Of a stretch of 64,000 nt of DNA, positions 17,943-25,573 are shown piece after piece. The first letter of the stretch is position 1. Each line of letters begins with the position of its first letter. The DNA is from Cryomorphaceae bacterium (GTDB lineage Bacteria > Bacteroidota > Bacteroidia > Flavobacteriales > Schleiferiaceae). The stretch covers positions 38,297-102,296 of the forward strand of contig JAJTFK010000003.1 in assembly GCA_021298655.1 (NCBI GenBank), in the 5' to 3' direction. Made by a program: the position numbers and the translations under genes. The notes beneath the pieces are model-generated. The model was not told the origin of the DNA, did not search any database, and saw nothing but the letters and a program-made list of their open reading frames with translations.

Positions 17943-18878
17943 GTGAAACCGAAGTCCGTTCTTGCCGTTCTTACCCTCTGCGCACTGGGTATGGCCTGCC
18001 GCGTGGATCAGGCCATCGAAGCCGAAGACCAGTGGTTTTACAGCCGTCGACCGACCCGGTCGGTTTTTACCCCGGTAGGCAGTGATACGCTGCACTGGAC
18101 CCAAACGGGCACGGGCGGCGACACGCTGCTCTTGGTCCACGGTTTTGGACCCTATCCCACCGTTCAGTGGCAACCGGTAGTGTGGAAGTACAGCGAATCA
18201 AAAACCATTCTCGTTGTCGATCTGCTCGGATTTGGCAAGAGCTGTTCACCCGATTCATCCATTTCCGTTGCGCAGCAGGTAGCCGTGCTCAAATCCGCCC
18301 TTGATCAGCGCGGAATCGCCAAGGTGCACCTTGTCGGTCATTCCTACGGCGGCATGGTGAGTACCCTGTTCGCAAGCCAGCACCCCGAACGCGTTCGGTC
18401 GCTGGTGCTCATCGACCCGCTGCACCGGCATTTTGAACTGCGCCACTTGGATAGCCTGCAGCGCGTTTGGGGTCGCCCGATCGAGGAAGTGCTGCTGCCC
18501 CGGGATCTCGCCAGCTACGACGCGATGATGGCCGTAAGCGTCCACGATCCCTTCTTTTTGCCCGATTTCATGAAGCGACAGGTGCTTGAAACCATTTACC
18601 AGGTGAACATAAGCCAACGGGAATCCATGCTTCGCGCCGTGCGCCAGGATGAAGCGTATTTGCGGCGCACCGCCGTGGGTTCGTCCGCACCGACCCTTAT
18701 GGTCTGGGGCGAAGGCGATGCCTTGTTTCCTTCGCGGGGCGCAGCCCTGCTCGCCAAGGATTTCCCCCAAAGCAAGCTTGTCTTGATACCCAACGCGGGC
18801 CACATTCCCCACATGGAGCGGCCCTTTGTCTTTCTCGACTCCCTCGACGCGTTTTTTACCGCCCAATGGCCCAAATAG
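17943..18878 (+). CDS. Alpha/beta hydrolase lipoprotein
   Basis: A 311-aa protein with a GTG start and lipobox ALGMAC (Cys about 19). The alpha/beta-hydrolase core shows LLVHGFG (oxyanion region), nucleophile GHSYGG, and the catalytic His in PNAGHIPHMERP. It is a surface or periplasmic esterase-like enzyme of unknown substrate. Its last 23 bp overlap the convergent methylase gene. Confidence 0.83.
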   Translation: MKPKSVLAVLTLCALGMACRVDQAIEAEDQWFYSRRPTRSVFTPVGSDTLHWTQTGTGGDTLLLVHGFGPYPTVQWQPVVWKYSESKTILVVDLLGFGKSCSPDSSISVAQQVAVLKSALDQRGIAKVHLVGHSYGGMVSTLFASQHPERVRSLVLIDPLHRHFELRHLDSLQRVWGRPIEEVLLPRDLASYDAMMAVSVHDPFFLPDFMKRQVLETIYQVNISQRESMLRAVRQDEAYLRRTAVGSSAPTLMVWGEGDALFPSRGAALLAKDFPQSKLVLIPNAGHIPHMERPFVFLDSLDAFFTAQWPK

Positions 18879-19563
18879 CGGGCTCCTTCTCCGACAATTC
18901 CTGAGGCACTCCCGATTCGCGCCACGTGCGCACGCGGTTCCGTTTGACCCACTCGTTGGGCCCCGTGAGTCCGAGTCCAATAAACAGAACGGTGTCCGGG
19001 TGCAGGGATTGGCAGAGCTCCGAAAAGAGCTTAGCATTGCGGTACGGGGTTTCGATAAACCACTGACTTTCGCCCTGAGAAGCATCGCGCTCCATTCGGT
19101 TAATCACGTTTTTGCGTGTTGACGCCTCGTGGGGTAGGTAGCCGTGGAACCGAAACTGCTGTCCGCCGAGGCCGCTGGCCATCAGGCCCAGCAGGATGGA
19201 AGAGGGGCCCGGCCAGGCCACGACTGGGATGCCTTCGGCATGTGCTTGGGCCACAACCTCGGCGCCTGGATCCGCCATTCCGGGTGCACCGGCGTCCGAT
19301 ATCAAGCCCATCGGGCGCCCTTGCCGGCAGGCTTCGAGTAGCGCCCGCGCATCATTGCCGCCGTGCTTTGACCACGATACCAAGGTCAACGCACCCAATT
19401 CGAGGTCGGGATTGATGGCGCGAAGCTGGGCTCGTGCCACCTTGGGGGTTTCAACAATCCAGTCCGAGATGCCGCCAACCAGGGTGCGGAGCTCTTCCCC
19501 GGTCCAACGGCTGGTTGCGGCCAAGGAAACGGGCACAACGTGGAGGGTTCCTAGCTTCGCCAT
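18856..19563 (-). CDS. Tetrapyrrole-methylase-fold SAM methyltransferase (RsmI-related, short form)
   Basis: A 235-aa protein. GLISDAGAPGMADPGAEVV and VVAWPGPSSILLGLMASGL are the SAM-binding loops of the RsmI/YraL family, which 2'-O-methylates C1402 of 16S rRNA. It is shorter than typical RsmI (about 280 aa) and starts differently, matching the short Bacteroidota paralogue, so exact rRNA target is unsure. ATG 19563 overlaps the phosphatase gene by 13 nt; both follow dnaA. Confidence 0.78.
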   Translation of the reverse strand: MAKLGTLHVVPVSLAATSRWTGEELRTLVGGISDWIVETPKVARAQLRAINPDLELGALTLVSWSKHGGNDARALLEACRQGRPMGLISDAGAPGMADPGAEVVAQAHAEGIPVVAWPGPSSILLGLMASGLGGQQFRFHGYLPHEASTRKNVINRMERDASQGESQWFIETPYRNAKLFSELCQSLHPDTVLFIGLGLTGPNEWVKRNRVRTWRESGVPQELSEKEPAIWAIGR

Positions 19564-20024
19564 ATCCGTATCCAATCTTGGCAGGCAGCGCGAAGGAGCT
19601 GAACAACCTGTTCGAACCCGTGTTCCCCGCCGTAGTAGGGGTCGGGTACCGCTCGGCCCTCACCCGGATACGTGGATTCCAAAACAAGCGAAATTTTGGA
19701 CTGGGCATCTTGGGGTGCGCGCAGCAAAACGTCGGCATAATTGGAGCGGTCCATGACCAAAATGTGATCAAATTCCGCGAAATCAGCGGCCGTGATGGGT
19801 CGGGAACGCTGGTTCGAAATATCAATGCCGAGGCGGCGCACCGAAGATTGGGATCGCGGATCCGGTCCCTCGCCTGCATGGGTTGCCACGGTGCCGGCAC
19901 TGTCCACCATCCATCCGTGTTCGGGACCCAACTGGGCGGTTAATTCCGCCTCCATAAGTCCTTGTGCGACCGGTGAGCGGCATATGTTGCCGAGGCACAC
20001 CATGAGCACCCGGCGCGGTTTCAT
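19551..20024 (-). CDS. Low-molecular-weight protein-tyrosine-phosphatase
   Basis: A 157-aa protein. The P-loop VCLGNICRSP holds the nucleophile Cys and Arg; the general acid is in PDPYYGG. The family removes phosphate from tyrosine in cytoplasmic proteins. Its ATG shares one base with the dnaA stop (TAATG), so it is translationally coupled to dnaA and, downstream, to the methylase. Confidence 0.92.
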   Translation of the reverse strand: MKPRRVLMVCLGNICRSPVAQGLMEAELTAQLGPEHGWMVDSAGTVATHAGEGPDPRSQSSVRRLGIDISNQRSRPITAADFAEFDHILVMDRSNYADVLLRAPQDAQSKISLVLESTYPGEGRAVPDPYYGGEHGFEQVVQLLRAACQDWIRIWRS

Positions 20025-21454
20025 TAAGCGAGCGTGAGCTTCTTGCGAATATCGTCCACGTAAATGCGGAAGCGCTTGTCGGTTTCCGTCAAGTTCGACA
20101 CGGTTCGGCAGGCATGAAGTACCGTGGCGTGGTCTTTATTGCCAATTTGGGTTCCAATCGAAGCGAGGGAATTTTTGGTCAATTGCTTGGCAAAGTACAT
20201 GGTAAGTTGACGGGCCTGAACGATTTCGCGCTTTCGCGTTTTGCTGCGAAGCAATTCAACCGGCATGTCAAAGTAGTCGCAGACCACCTTTTGGATGAAG
20301 TCAATCGATATCTCCCGAGTGGTATTCTTGACAAACTTATCGATCATGGACTTCGCAAGCTCCACCGTGATCCGCTTGCGGTTTAGCGAAGACTGCGCCA
20401 GCAGCGAAATCAAGGCTCCTTCAAGCTCCCGAACGTTGTTGGTAATGGAGTACGCCAGGTACTCAATCACGTCGTCGGGCATTTCGATGCCGTCGGAATA
20501 CAATTTTTGGCGAAGAATGGCCATTCGGGTCTCCAAATCCGGACGCTGAAGGTCTGCCGAAAGACCCCACTTGAAGCGCGAAAGCAGTCGCTGCTCCACG
20601 CCCTGCAAATCCACCGGCGCTCGATCGGAGGTCAGGATGATTTGCTTGCCTTGCTGGTGAAGGTGGTTGAAAATCTCAAAAAATACGTCCTGCGTTTTTT
20701 CCTTGCCGCTAAACGAGTGCACGTCGTCCATGATCAGCACGTCAATGAGCTGGTAGAAATGGACGAAGTCATTCTTCGTATTGTTGCGAATCGCGTCAAT
20801 GAACTGCTGCGTAAAGCGCTCCGCCGAAACATAAAGTACCGTCTTCTCCGGGAATCGGTCCTTAATTTCAATGCCAATGGCGTGCGCTAAGTGGGTCTTT
20901 CCCAGTCCGTTGCCGCCGTACAGGAGGAGCGGGTTGAACGAAGTTCCCCCGGGCTTTTGCGCCACGGCATAGCCGGCTGATCGCGCCAGGCGGTTGCAAT
21001 CCCCCTCAATGAAGTTCTCAAAACTGTAGTTGGGGTTGAGCTGCGACTCGATGTGCACCTTCTTCAATCCGGGAATTACGAAGGGATTCCGAATGCCGTC
21101 GTCCCCAATACGAGCCGGTAGGGCCACTTGGGGGTTTTCAATCGGGCCTCGGTTAGCCGAAGGAATATCCATATTGGACGTTCCCAGGTGGGCGGACTCC
21201 TGGTCCATCACTATGGAATAAACCAAACGCGCATCACTGCCCATCTCCTTCGTGATGGCGGATTTCAGGAGCTTCACGTAGTTGGCTTCAAGCCACTCGT
21301 ACACGAACTTTGACGGTACCTGCAGGGTAATTACCTTACCTTGGAGCTTTACGGGCCGAATCGGCAGAAACCAGGTCTTGTACGCTTGAGGACTAATGTT
21401 GTCCTGAACGTAGGTAAGACAGTTTCGCCAGACGGCTTCAGCGGTACGCTCCAT
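20024..21454 (-). CDS. dnaA: Chromosomal replication initiator DnaA
   Basis: A 476-aa protein with domain I (ERTAEAVWRNCLTYVQDNIS), the AAA+ core with Walker A YGGNGLGKTH and Walker B LIMDDVH, and domain IV with the DnaA-box-binding signature IGNKDHATVLHACRTV. It binds DnaA boxes and melts the origin. ATG 21454 is chosen by family N-terminus; the frame stays open to 21544. No TTATCCACA-type box is visible in the upstream gap. It heads an operon with the phosphatase and methylase. Confidence 0.97.
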   Translation of the reverse strand: MERTAEAVWRNCLTYVQDNISPQAYKTWFLPIRPVKLQGKVITLQVPSKFVYEWLEANYVKLLKSAITKEMGSDARLVYSIVMDQESAHLGTSNMDIPSANRGPIENPQVALPARIGDDGIRNPFVIPGLKKVHIESQLNPNYSFENFIEGDCNRLARSAGYAVAQKPGGTSFNPLLLYGGNGLGKTHLAHAIGIEIKDRFPEKTVLYVSAERFTQQFIDAIRNNTKNDFVHFYQLIDVLIMDDVHSFSGKEKTQDVFFEIFNHLHQQGKQIILTSDRAPVDLQGVEQRLLSRFKWGLSADLQRPDLETRMAILRQKLYSDGIEMPDDVIEYLAYSITNNVRELEGALISLLAQSSLNRKRITVELAKSMIDKFVKNTTREISIDFIQKVVCDYFDMPVELLRSKTRKREIVQARQLTMYFAKQLTKNSLASIGTQIGNKDHATVLHACRTVSNLTETDKRFRIYVDDIRKKLTLA

Positions 21455-21692
21455 CGTAGTGTTTAGGTTAGTAATTTGAGGTGCCGTTGGGGGAGGAGGT
21501 CGATGCGCATGGCACGCCAAACCGCGCTCCCTTTTTCGGACCACGAAATTGTCAATTAATTCTGTTGAAAAAAGTTTCTTCCCCTATTGATTTTAAGAAA
21601 TTTTTGCCGTTTAGCTTTTGGAAAGGATGGGGTCTAAGTGCTAGTAAAAAAATCATAAACAACTGAAAATAAGATATTAATCAAGTCAAATA
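21455..21692. other. AT-rich divergent intergenic region between dnaA and the thioesterase
   Basis: 238 bp, the longest gene-free stretch in the window, visibly AT-rich from about 21540 on. It must hold the divergent promoters. I see no classical DnaA boxes or iterons, so an origin is not supported. A TAGCTTTTG element near 21616 may be the thioesterase promoter. Confidence 0.5.
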
Positions 21693-22106
21693 ATGTTTGT
21701 TACAACACATAAATTAAGGGTTCGCTACGCCGAAACGGATCAAATGGGTTACGCGTACTACGGAACCTATCCGACCTATTTTGAAGTCGCTCGCGTCGAG
21801 GGCTTAAGGTCCATAGGAATCGATTATGCCGCTATGGAGCGCGACGGCGTGATGCTTCCCGTTCGCGATGTTCGCATCCGATATCGCCGGCCCCTTAAGT
21901 ACGATGAGCTGTTTACCATTCGGACCGAGGTCGCCGAGTTGCCGACGGGCAGCCGAATTCACTTCGCCTACCAAATTCACAACGAGCTGGGCGAACTCTG
22001 CAGCGAAGCCGAAACCGTTCTTGTTTTTGCCTCAACCCAAAGCGGGCGTCCTGTTCCCCCGCCGCCGCACGTGCTCGAGGCCCTCAAGCCGTACTTTAGG
22101 GAATAA
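21693..22106 (+). CDS. Hot-dog-fold acyl-CoA thioesterase (YbgC/4HBT family)
   Basis: A 137-aa protein. YAETDQMGYAYYGTYPTYFE holds the 4HBT active-site Asp-Gln-Met-Gly region, and the DVRIRYRRPLKYDEL strand follows. These enzymes hydrolyse short or medium acyl-CoA or 4-hydroxybenzoyl-CoA-type thioesters. It is divergent from dnaA. Its 3' end overlaps the convergent metallopeptidase gene by 11 bp. Confidence 0.88.
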   Translation: MFVTTHKLRVRYAETDQMGYAYYGTYPTYFEVARVEGLRSIGIDYAAMERDGVMLPVRDVRIRYRRPLKYDELFTIRTEVAELPTGSRIHFAYQIHNELGELCSEAETVLVFASTQSGRPVPPPPHVLEALKPYFRE

Positions 22107-23685
22107 CCAGCACCCTGGTTCCGGCCCCAGAGACATACCATCCCGGTTCGGGCCGAGGTCCTGAAGGTCGAACTACCCGGTGGCGCCCGAGTGCGTCCCA
22201 GAGCAACACTTCGGCATCATCGCCAAAAGGCCAGGATTCTGAAGCCCAAATAAGTGCTCCACTATGAGCGGAATTCGCCGAAGCATCATCGCCCAGTCCC
22301 GGCGTTATGATTTGCCAGGTTCCGAAATCCAAACGCAGCCCCGCAGCATGAGCCCCCGCATACTTGACCGTATCGGCGTGCAGTACCGCTTGGGCAAAGT
22401 CCGCAAACGTCGTATTGGCGGTTAGGCTGTAGAGCGCTTCCATGACCAAGCCATCCATTACCGCGCCGCCTAAGCGCTGCCGGCCGCGAACCAAGGCGTC
22501 CACCATGACCGCGGTATGGCTGTAGGGCCCCGTGAACACCAAGCCCGGGTACATTTTCTGTTGGCTGTTCACGGCGTTCCGCCCCGACCAAAAACTGTTA
22601 TGTCCATCCCAGGTGAACACGTCGGTCCAGCGGTTCGGACTCCATTCACGGGACCAGGAAACGGCGAAGTAGTCGCAAATGGCCTCCTCCAAAGCCTGTC
22701 GCTGCGTCGAAACGTTGGTTCCGGGTGCGGCGCCGTAGCACATGGCGTGTCCGTACTCGTGCACCAAAACGTCGGGGTCTTCGGCATCGTCCACGCCGCC
22801 TTCGCCGAAGTACAGCCTTGGCGGATTCGTGGCGTAGTCAAAGGCACTTTGGTCTGCCCCCCCGTAGGCGTTCACGTCCACCGGAATCGAGTAGGGCACC
22901 ATGCTGCCGTAGCCCAGCGCGGTCATGCGCTCCTTCCAGGCGTGGAGGTGGAAGAGGGTGTTGACCATTTCAAATTCGGGCGCGGACCGGCTAAAGACCG
23001 TGTTGCCCGCAGACAGCACCGGCACCGTCACGCTGGGAGGGTCAAATTCCTGAATCGTGGCGGCCGCGTTGGCCAGCACGAATCCACTTCCGTTCCAACT
23101 TAGTCGGAGCAGTACCTGTTGCCTTAAGCTGTCGAGAACCGCCTGGTTGCCGTCGTTGCCGTCGACATACAACCCGCCGTAGGCCACATTATCCCGAGTA
23201 ACGGGATCGGGAGCAAAAACCTTGGTCGCAACGAGCGTATCCAGGCGTCGAATCAGGTCGAGGGAATCAATCATTTGACCGCTTGGAGTCCGCCAGTAGC
23301 GCATCCTGCGAAGCGGATGTACTTCGTAAACCTCTTCGCTCCGGGCCGCAATCCACTGGCCATCGCGAACGAGCCAAACGGGATTTGAATCAAAGGGCAG
23401 GGGGTGGGCTCCCGGAGTCGCGTCGGGAAGTTCGGGCGCAATCACCCGGTCCAGATCGCCGTTGGGGTGAAGTACCCGAACAGCCTCGGCGCCCTCGACG
23501 AGTACCCCGTGAAGACGGCCTTGGAGCCGCTCGTAGCTGCGCCAGGGCGTAGTCCGCGTGGCATAAACGTTCCACAAAAGTCCTTCGCGCTGCGGCAGAT
23601 GCATGCCCCCGCGTTGCCCAAAGGCTTGGGTCAGACCTAGGACCGCGGCGAGTGCCAAAAAGCTTCGTTTACCGATCATGTTCAT
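22096..23685 (-). CDS. Secreted gluzincin-type metallopeptidase with possible T9SS C-terminal tail
   Basis: A 529-aa protein with signal peptide (IGKRSFLALAAVLGLTQAFG). The zinc motif is DVLVHEYGHAMCYG with the third ligand expected in EEAICDYFAVSW, a fungalysin/thermolysin-like layout. The last 50 residues (EVLLWDALGRHRVV and PGWYVSGAGTRVLVIP) resemble a type A type-IX-secretion sorting domain. Predicted to be exported and perhaps surface-anchored. The start is uncertain between 23685 and 23679; both lie inside the 3' end of ribD, so it is coupled to ribD. Confidence 0.7.
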   Translation of the reverse strand: MNMIGKRSFLALAAVLGLTQAFGQRGGMHLPQREGLLWNVYATRTTPWRSYERLQGRLHGVLVEGAEAVRVLHPNGDLDRVIAPELPDATPGAHPLPFDSNPVWLVRDGQWIAARSEEVYEVHPLRRMRYWRTPSGQMIDSLDLIRRLDTLVATKVFAPDPVTRDNVAYGGLYVDGNDGNQAVLDSLRQQVLLRLSWNGSGFVLANAAATIQEFDPPSVTVPVLSAGNTVFSRSAPEFEMVNTLFHLHAWKERMTALGYGSMVPYSIPVDVNAYGGADQSAFDYATNPPRLYFGEGGVDDAEDPDVLVHEYGHAMCYGAAPGTNVSTQRQALEEAICDYFAVSWSREWSPNRWTDVFTWDGHNSFWSGRNAVNSQQKMYPGLVFTGPYSHTAVMVDALVRGRQRLGGAVMDGLVMEALYSLTANTTFADFAQAVLHADTVKYAGAHAAGLRLDFGTWQIITPGLGDDASANSAHSGALIWASESWPFGDDAEVLLWDALGRHRVVRPSGPRPEPGWYVSGAGTRVLVIP

Positions 23686-24679
23686 TAGGCGTAACCGGTA
23701 CGGCAACCTGAAGTTCATCGCCGCCGTAGCGGCCGACGTGCTGCCAGACCAAGTTGTTTGATGGCTCCGGTGGCCCTCCTGCCGGCAGGCTTCGTGGCGA
23801 GGACCATTTGTAGGCTTCGTCCCAAAGGCTTGAATCGAGAAACAGCTTCAGCGTTTTTGGACCGCCCTCGACCAGGACGCTGCGCAAGGTGCTGTGCGCC
23901 AGGTGGCGTTCCAGCGCATGTGCCGAATCTTCGCCGGCATCCGGGCACCACACCGTCCAACCTTCCTGTTCCGCTCGAAGGCGGTCGGGTTCGGCCAGGG
24001 GTCGGCTGGCCCACAAAATCCGCGCGATGTCGGGTCCGGCGAGGGCGCGGACGCTTCCGCGCGTTCGGTCCGCCAACCACGTTCCGGCGCCCACCAAAAG
24101 GGCGCCGCAGCGTTGCCTAAGTCGGTGCGATGTAATCTGGGCTTCGCTCCCGGTAACGGTCCAAGGGCCGGGATGTTCGGGGCTTCTCGGTCCATCCACC
24201 GCGCCGTTCGCATCGGCCGCCCACTTCAGCACTACCCACGGACGTCCCCGCCGAAACGAGCTCAAGAAGGCTCGATTCAGCTGTTCGGCCCGTTCGGCCT
24301 CGATGCCGACCTCGACGCGGCATCCGGCCTCGCGAAGCATTGAAATGCCTCGCCCCGATACCAGGGGGTTCGGATCCTCAAGGGCCACGACCACGCGGCC
24401 AACTCCCTGTTCAATCAAGGCCAAGCAGCAGGGTCCTGTTCGGCCTCGGTGGCTGCAGGGCTCCAGGGTGACGTACATCGTGGCCTGCGGAAGGAGGGAG
24501 CGGTCCGCCGCACCCAAGTTGTTCAGCGCCATGATTTCGGCGTGGGGTTCGCCTGCGCGGTGGTGGTAGCCCTCGGCCAAAATTCGGCCGTCGTGAACCA
24601 GCACGGCTCCGACCATTGGATTGGGATGCGTAAAGCCGGAACCTTGGGCCGCGAGGTCCAGTGCGCGCCGCATGTACAT
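23669..24679 (-). CDS. ribD: Riboflavin biosynthesis protein RibD (deaminase/reductase)
   Basis: A 336-aa bifunctional enzyme. The deaminase domain (1-145) has HPNPMVGAVLV, zinc-site GEPHAEIMAL and LEPCSHRGRTGPC. The reductase domain follows (PWVVLKWAADANGAVDG, LVEGGPKTLKLFLDSSLWDE). It deaminates and then reduces the pyrimidine intermediate of riboflavin synthesis. The start is ATG 24679 or 24673. Divergent from prmC. No FMN riboswitch fits into the 45-bp gap. Confidence 0.93.
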   Translation of the reverse strand: MYMRRALDLAAQGSGFTHPNPMVGAVLVHDGRILAEGYHHRAGEPHAEIMALNNLGAADRSLLPQATMYVTLEPCSHRGRTGPCCLALIEQGVGRVVVALEDPNPLVSGRGISMLREAGCRVEVGIEAERAEQLNRAFLSSFRRGRPWVVLKWAADANGAVDGPRSPEHPGPWTVTGSEAQITSHRLRQRCGALLVGAGTWLADRTRGSVRALAGPDIARILWASRPLAEPDRLRAEQEGWTVWCPDAGEDSAHALERHLAHSTLRSVLVEGGPKTLKLFLDSSLWDEAYKWSSPRSLPAGGPPEPSNNLVWQHVGRYGGDELQVAVPVTPNEHDR

Positions 24680-24712
24680 CGAGTCCGCTCCCACAGCGCT
24701 AAAGTACTGCGC

Positions 24713-24720
24713 TACCTTTG
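24713..24720 (+). promoter_or_regulatory. -7 box TACCTTTG of prmC
   Basis: Exact TAnnTTTG match 4 nt before GTG 24725. A TACTTTAG element for the divergent ribD lies at 24699-24706 on the other strand. Confidence 0.55.
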
Positions 24721-24724
24721 CTGC

Positions 24725-25555
24725 GTGACGTGGCGCGAACTTCAGCAGGCATTTGAACAAGTCCGCGGACATTTTGGTCCGAGCGAGGCCAAGGCGCAGT
24801 GGAGGCGCTGGATTGAAGCCCAAACGGGGAAGCGTTACGCCGAGATTGCGCTGGCTGGTGGGGAGCCGGCTACCCCCGAGGTACTGAAGGCTTTTGATGC
24901 CGACTTGGCGGACCTTCGTTCATACAGGCCTGTTCAGCAAATACTTGGTTTTGCGTATTTTGACGACCGCAAGTTCCACGTTAACTCGAATGTACTCATT
25001 CCGCGGCCTGAGACCGAAGAACTGGTAGCCGAGGCCGCGAGAAGGGCGCCGCAAGGTGCCCGGGTTCTCGATCTGGGCACGGGCTCAGGGTGCATCCCCG
25101 TCGCCCTAAAGCTGCGGAGGCCCGACCTGCAGATCCTTGGACTCGACTGCTCCGAATCCGCGCTCGAGGTGGCCCGACAAAACGGAACGGAGCATAGCGC
25201 AGCAGTCACCTGGTTGCGCGGAGACCTTCACCAATTGCCGCCGGAGGAACTGAAAGTTGAGGTGGTGCTGAGCAACCCGCCCTACGTCACCCCCGAGGAC
25301 CCCCTCGAGCCCGAGGTGCGCGACTTTGAGCCGGCGCTTGCGCTTTTTGCGCCCCCAGGAGATCCATTGTACTTCTACCGCCGCATCCTGGAATGGGCCG
25401 ACCGACTCGAGGCCCGTCAACTTGGCCTGGAGTGCCACCGAGCGCATGCCGAGGCCACGGCTCAATTGGCCCGAGAATTCGGCTGGGACTCGACCGCGAG
25501 CGTGGACCAATTTGGTGCGCCACGCTGGGTTTGGGGCCTTAAAACCCGAGCCTGA
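24725..25555 (+). CDS. prmC: Peptide chain release factor N5-glutamine methyltransferase PrmC
   Basis: A 276-aa enzyme. VLDLGTGSGCIPVALKLRRP is the SAM-binding motif I and VVLSNPPYVTPED contains the catalytic NPPY; FHVNSNVLIPRPETEELV is the PrmC hallmark. It methylates the GGQ glutamine of release factors. GTG 24725 is chosen because TACCTTTG ends 4 nt earlier and VTWRELQQAF fits the family start; the frame is open much further upstream over ribD. Confidence 0.92.
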   Translation: MTWRELQQAFEQVRGHFGPSEAKAQWRRWIEAQTGKRYAEIALAGGEPATPEVLKAFDADLADLRSYRPVQQILGFAYFDDRKFHVNSNVLIPRPETEELVAEAARRAPQGARVLDLGTGSGCIPVALKLRRPDLQILGLDCSESALEVARQNGTEHSAAVTWLRGDLHQLPPEELKVEVVLSNPPYVTPEDPLEPEVRDFEPALALFAPPGDPLYFYRRILEWADRLEARQLGLECHRAHAEATAQLAREFGWDSTASVDQFGAPRWVWGLKTRA

Positions 25556-25560
25556 ACCCC

Positions 25561-25568
25561 TACCTTTG
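25561..25568 (+). promoter_or_regulatory. -7 box TACCTTTG of ligA
   Basis: Exact TAnnTTTG match 5 nt before ATG 25574. Confidence 0.5.
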
Positions 25569-25573
25569 GCGTA

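Noticed and set aside
21455..21692. Replication origin next to dnaA
   Set aside because: AT-rich but no TTATCCACA-type boxes or repeats seen; AT content alone is not enough.
24680..24724. FMN riboswitch upstream of ribD
   Set aside because: The divergent gap to prmC is only 45 bp, too short, and no RFN-like conserved segments are present.
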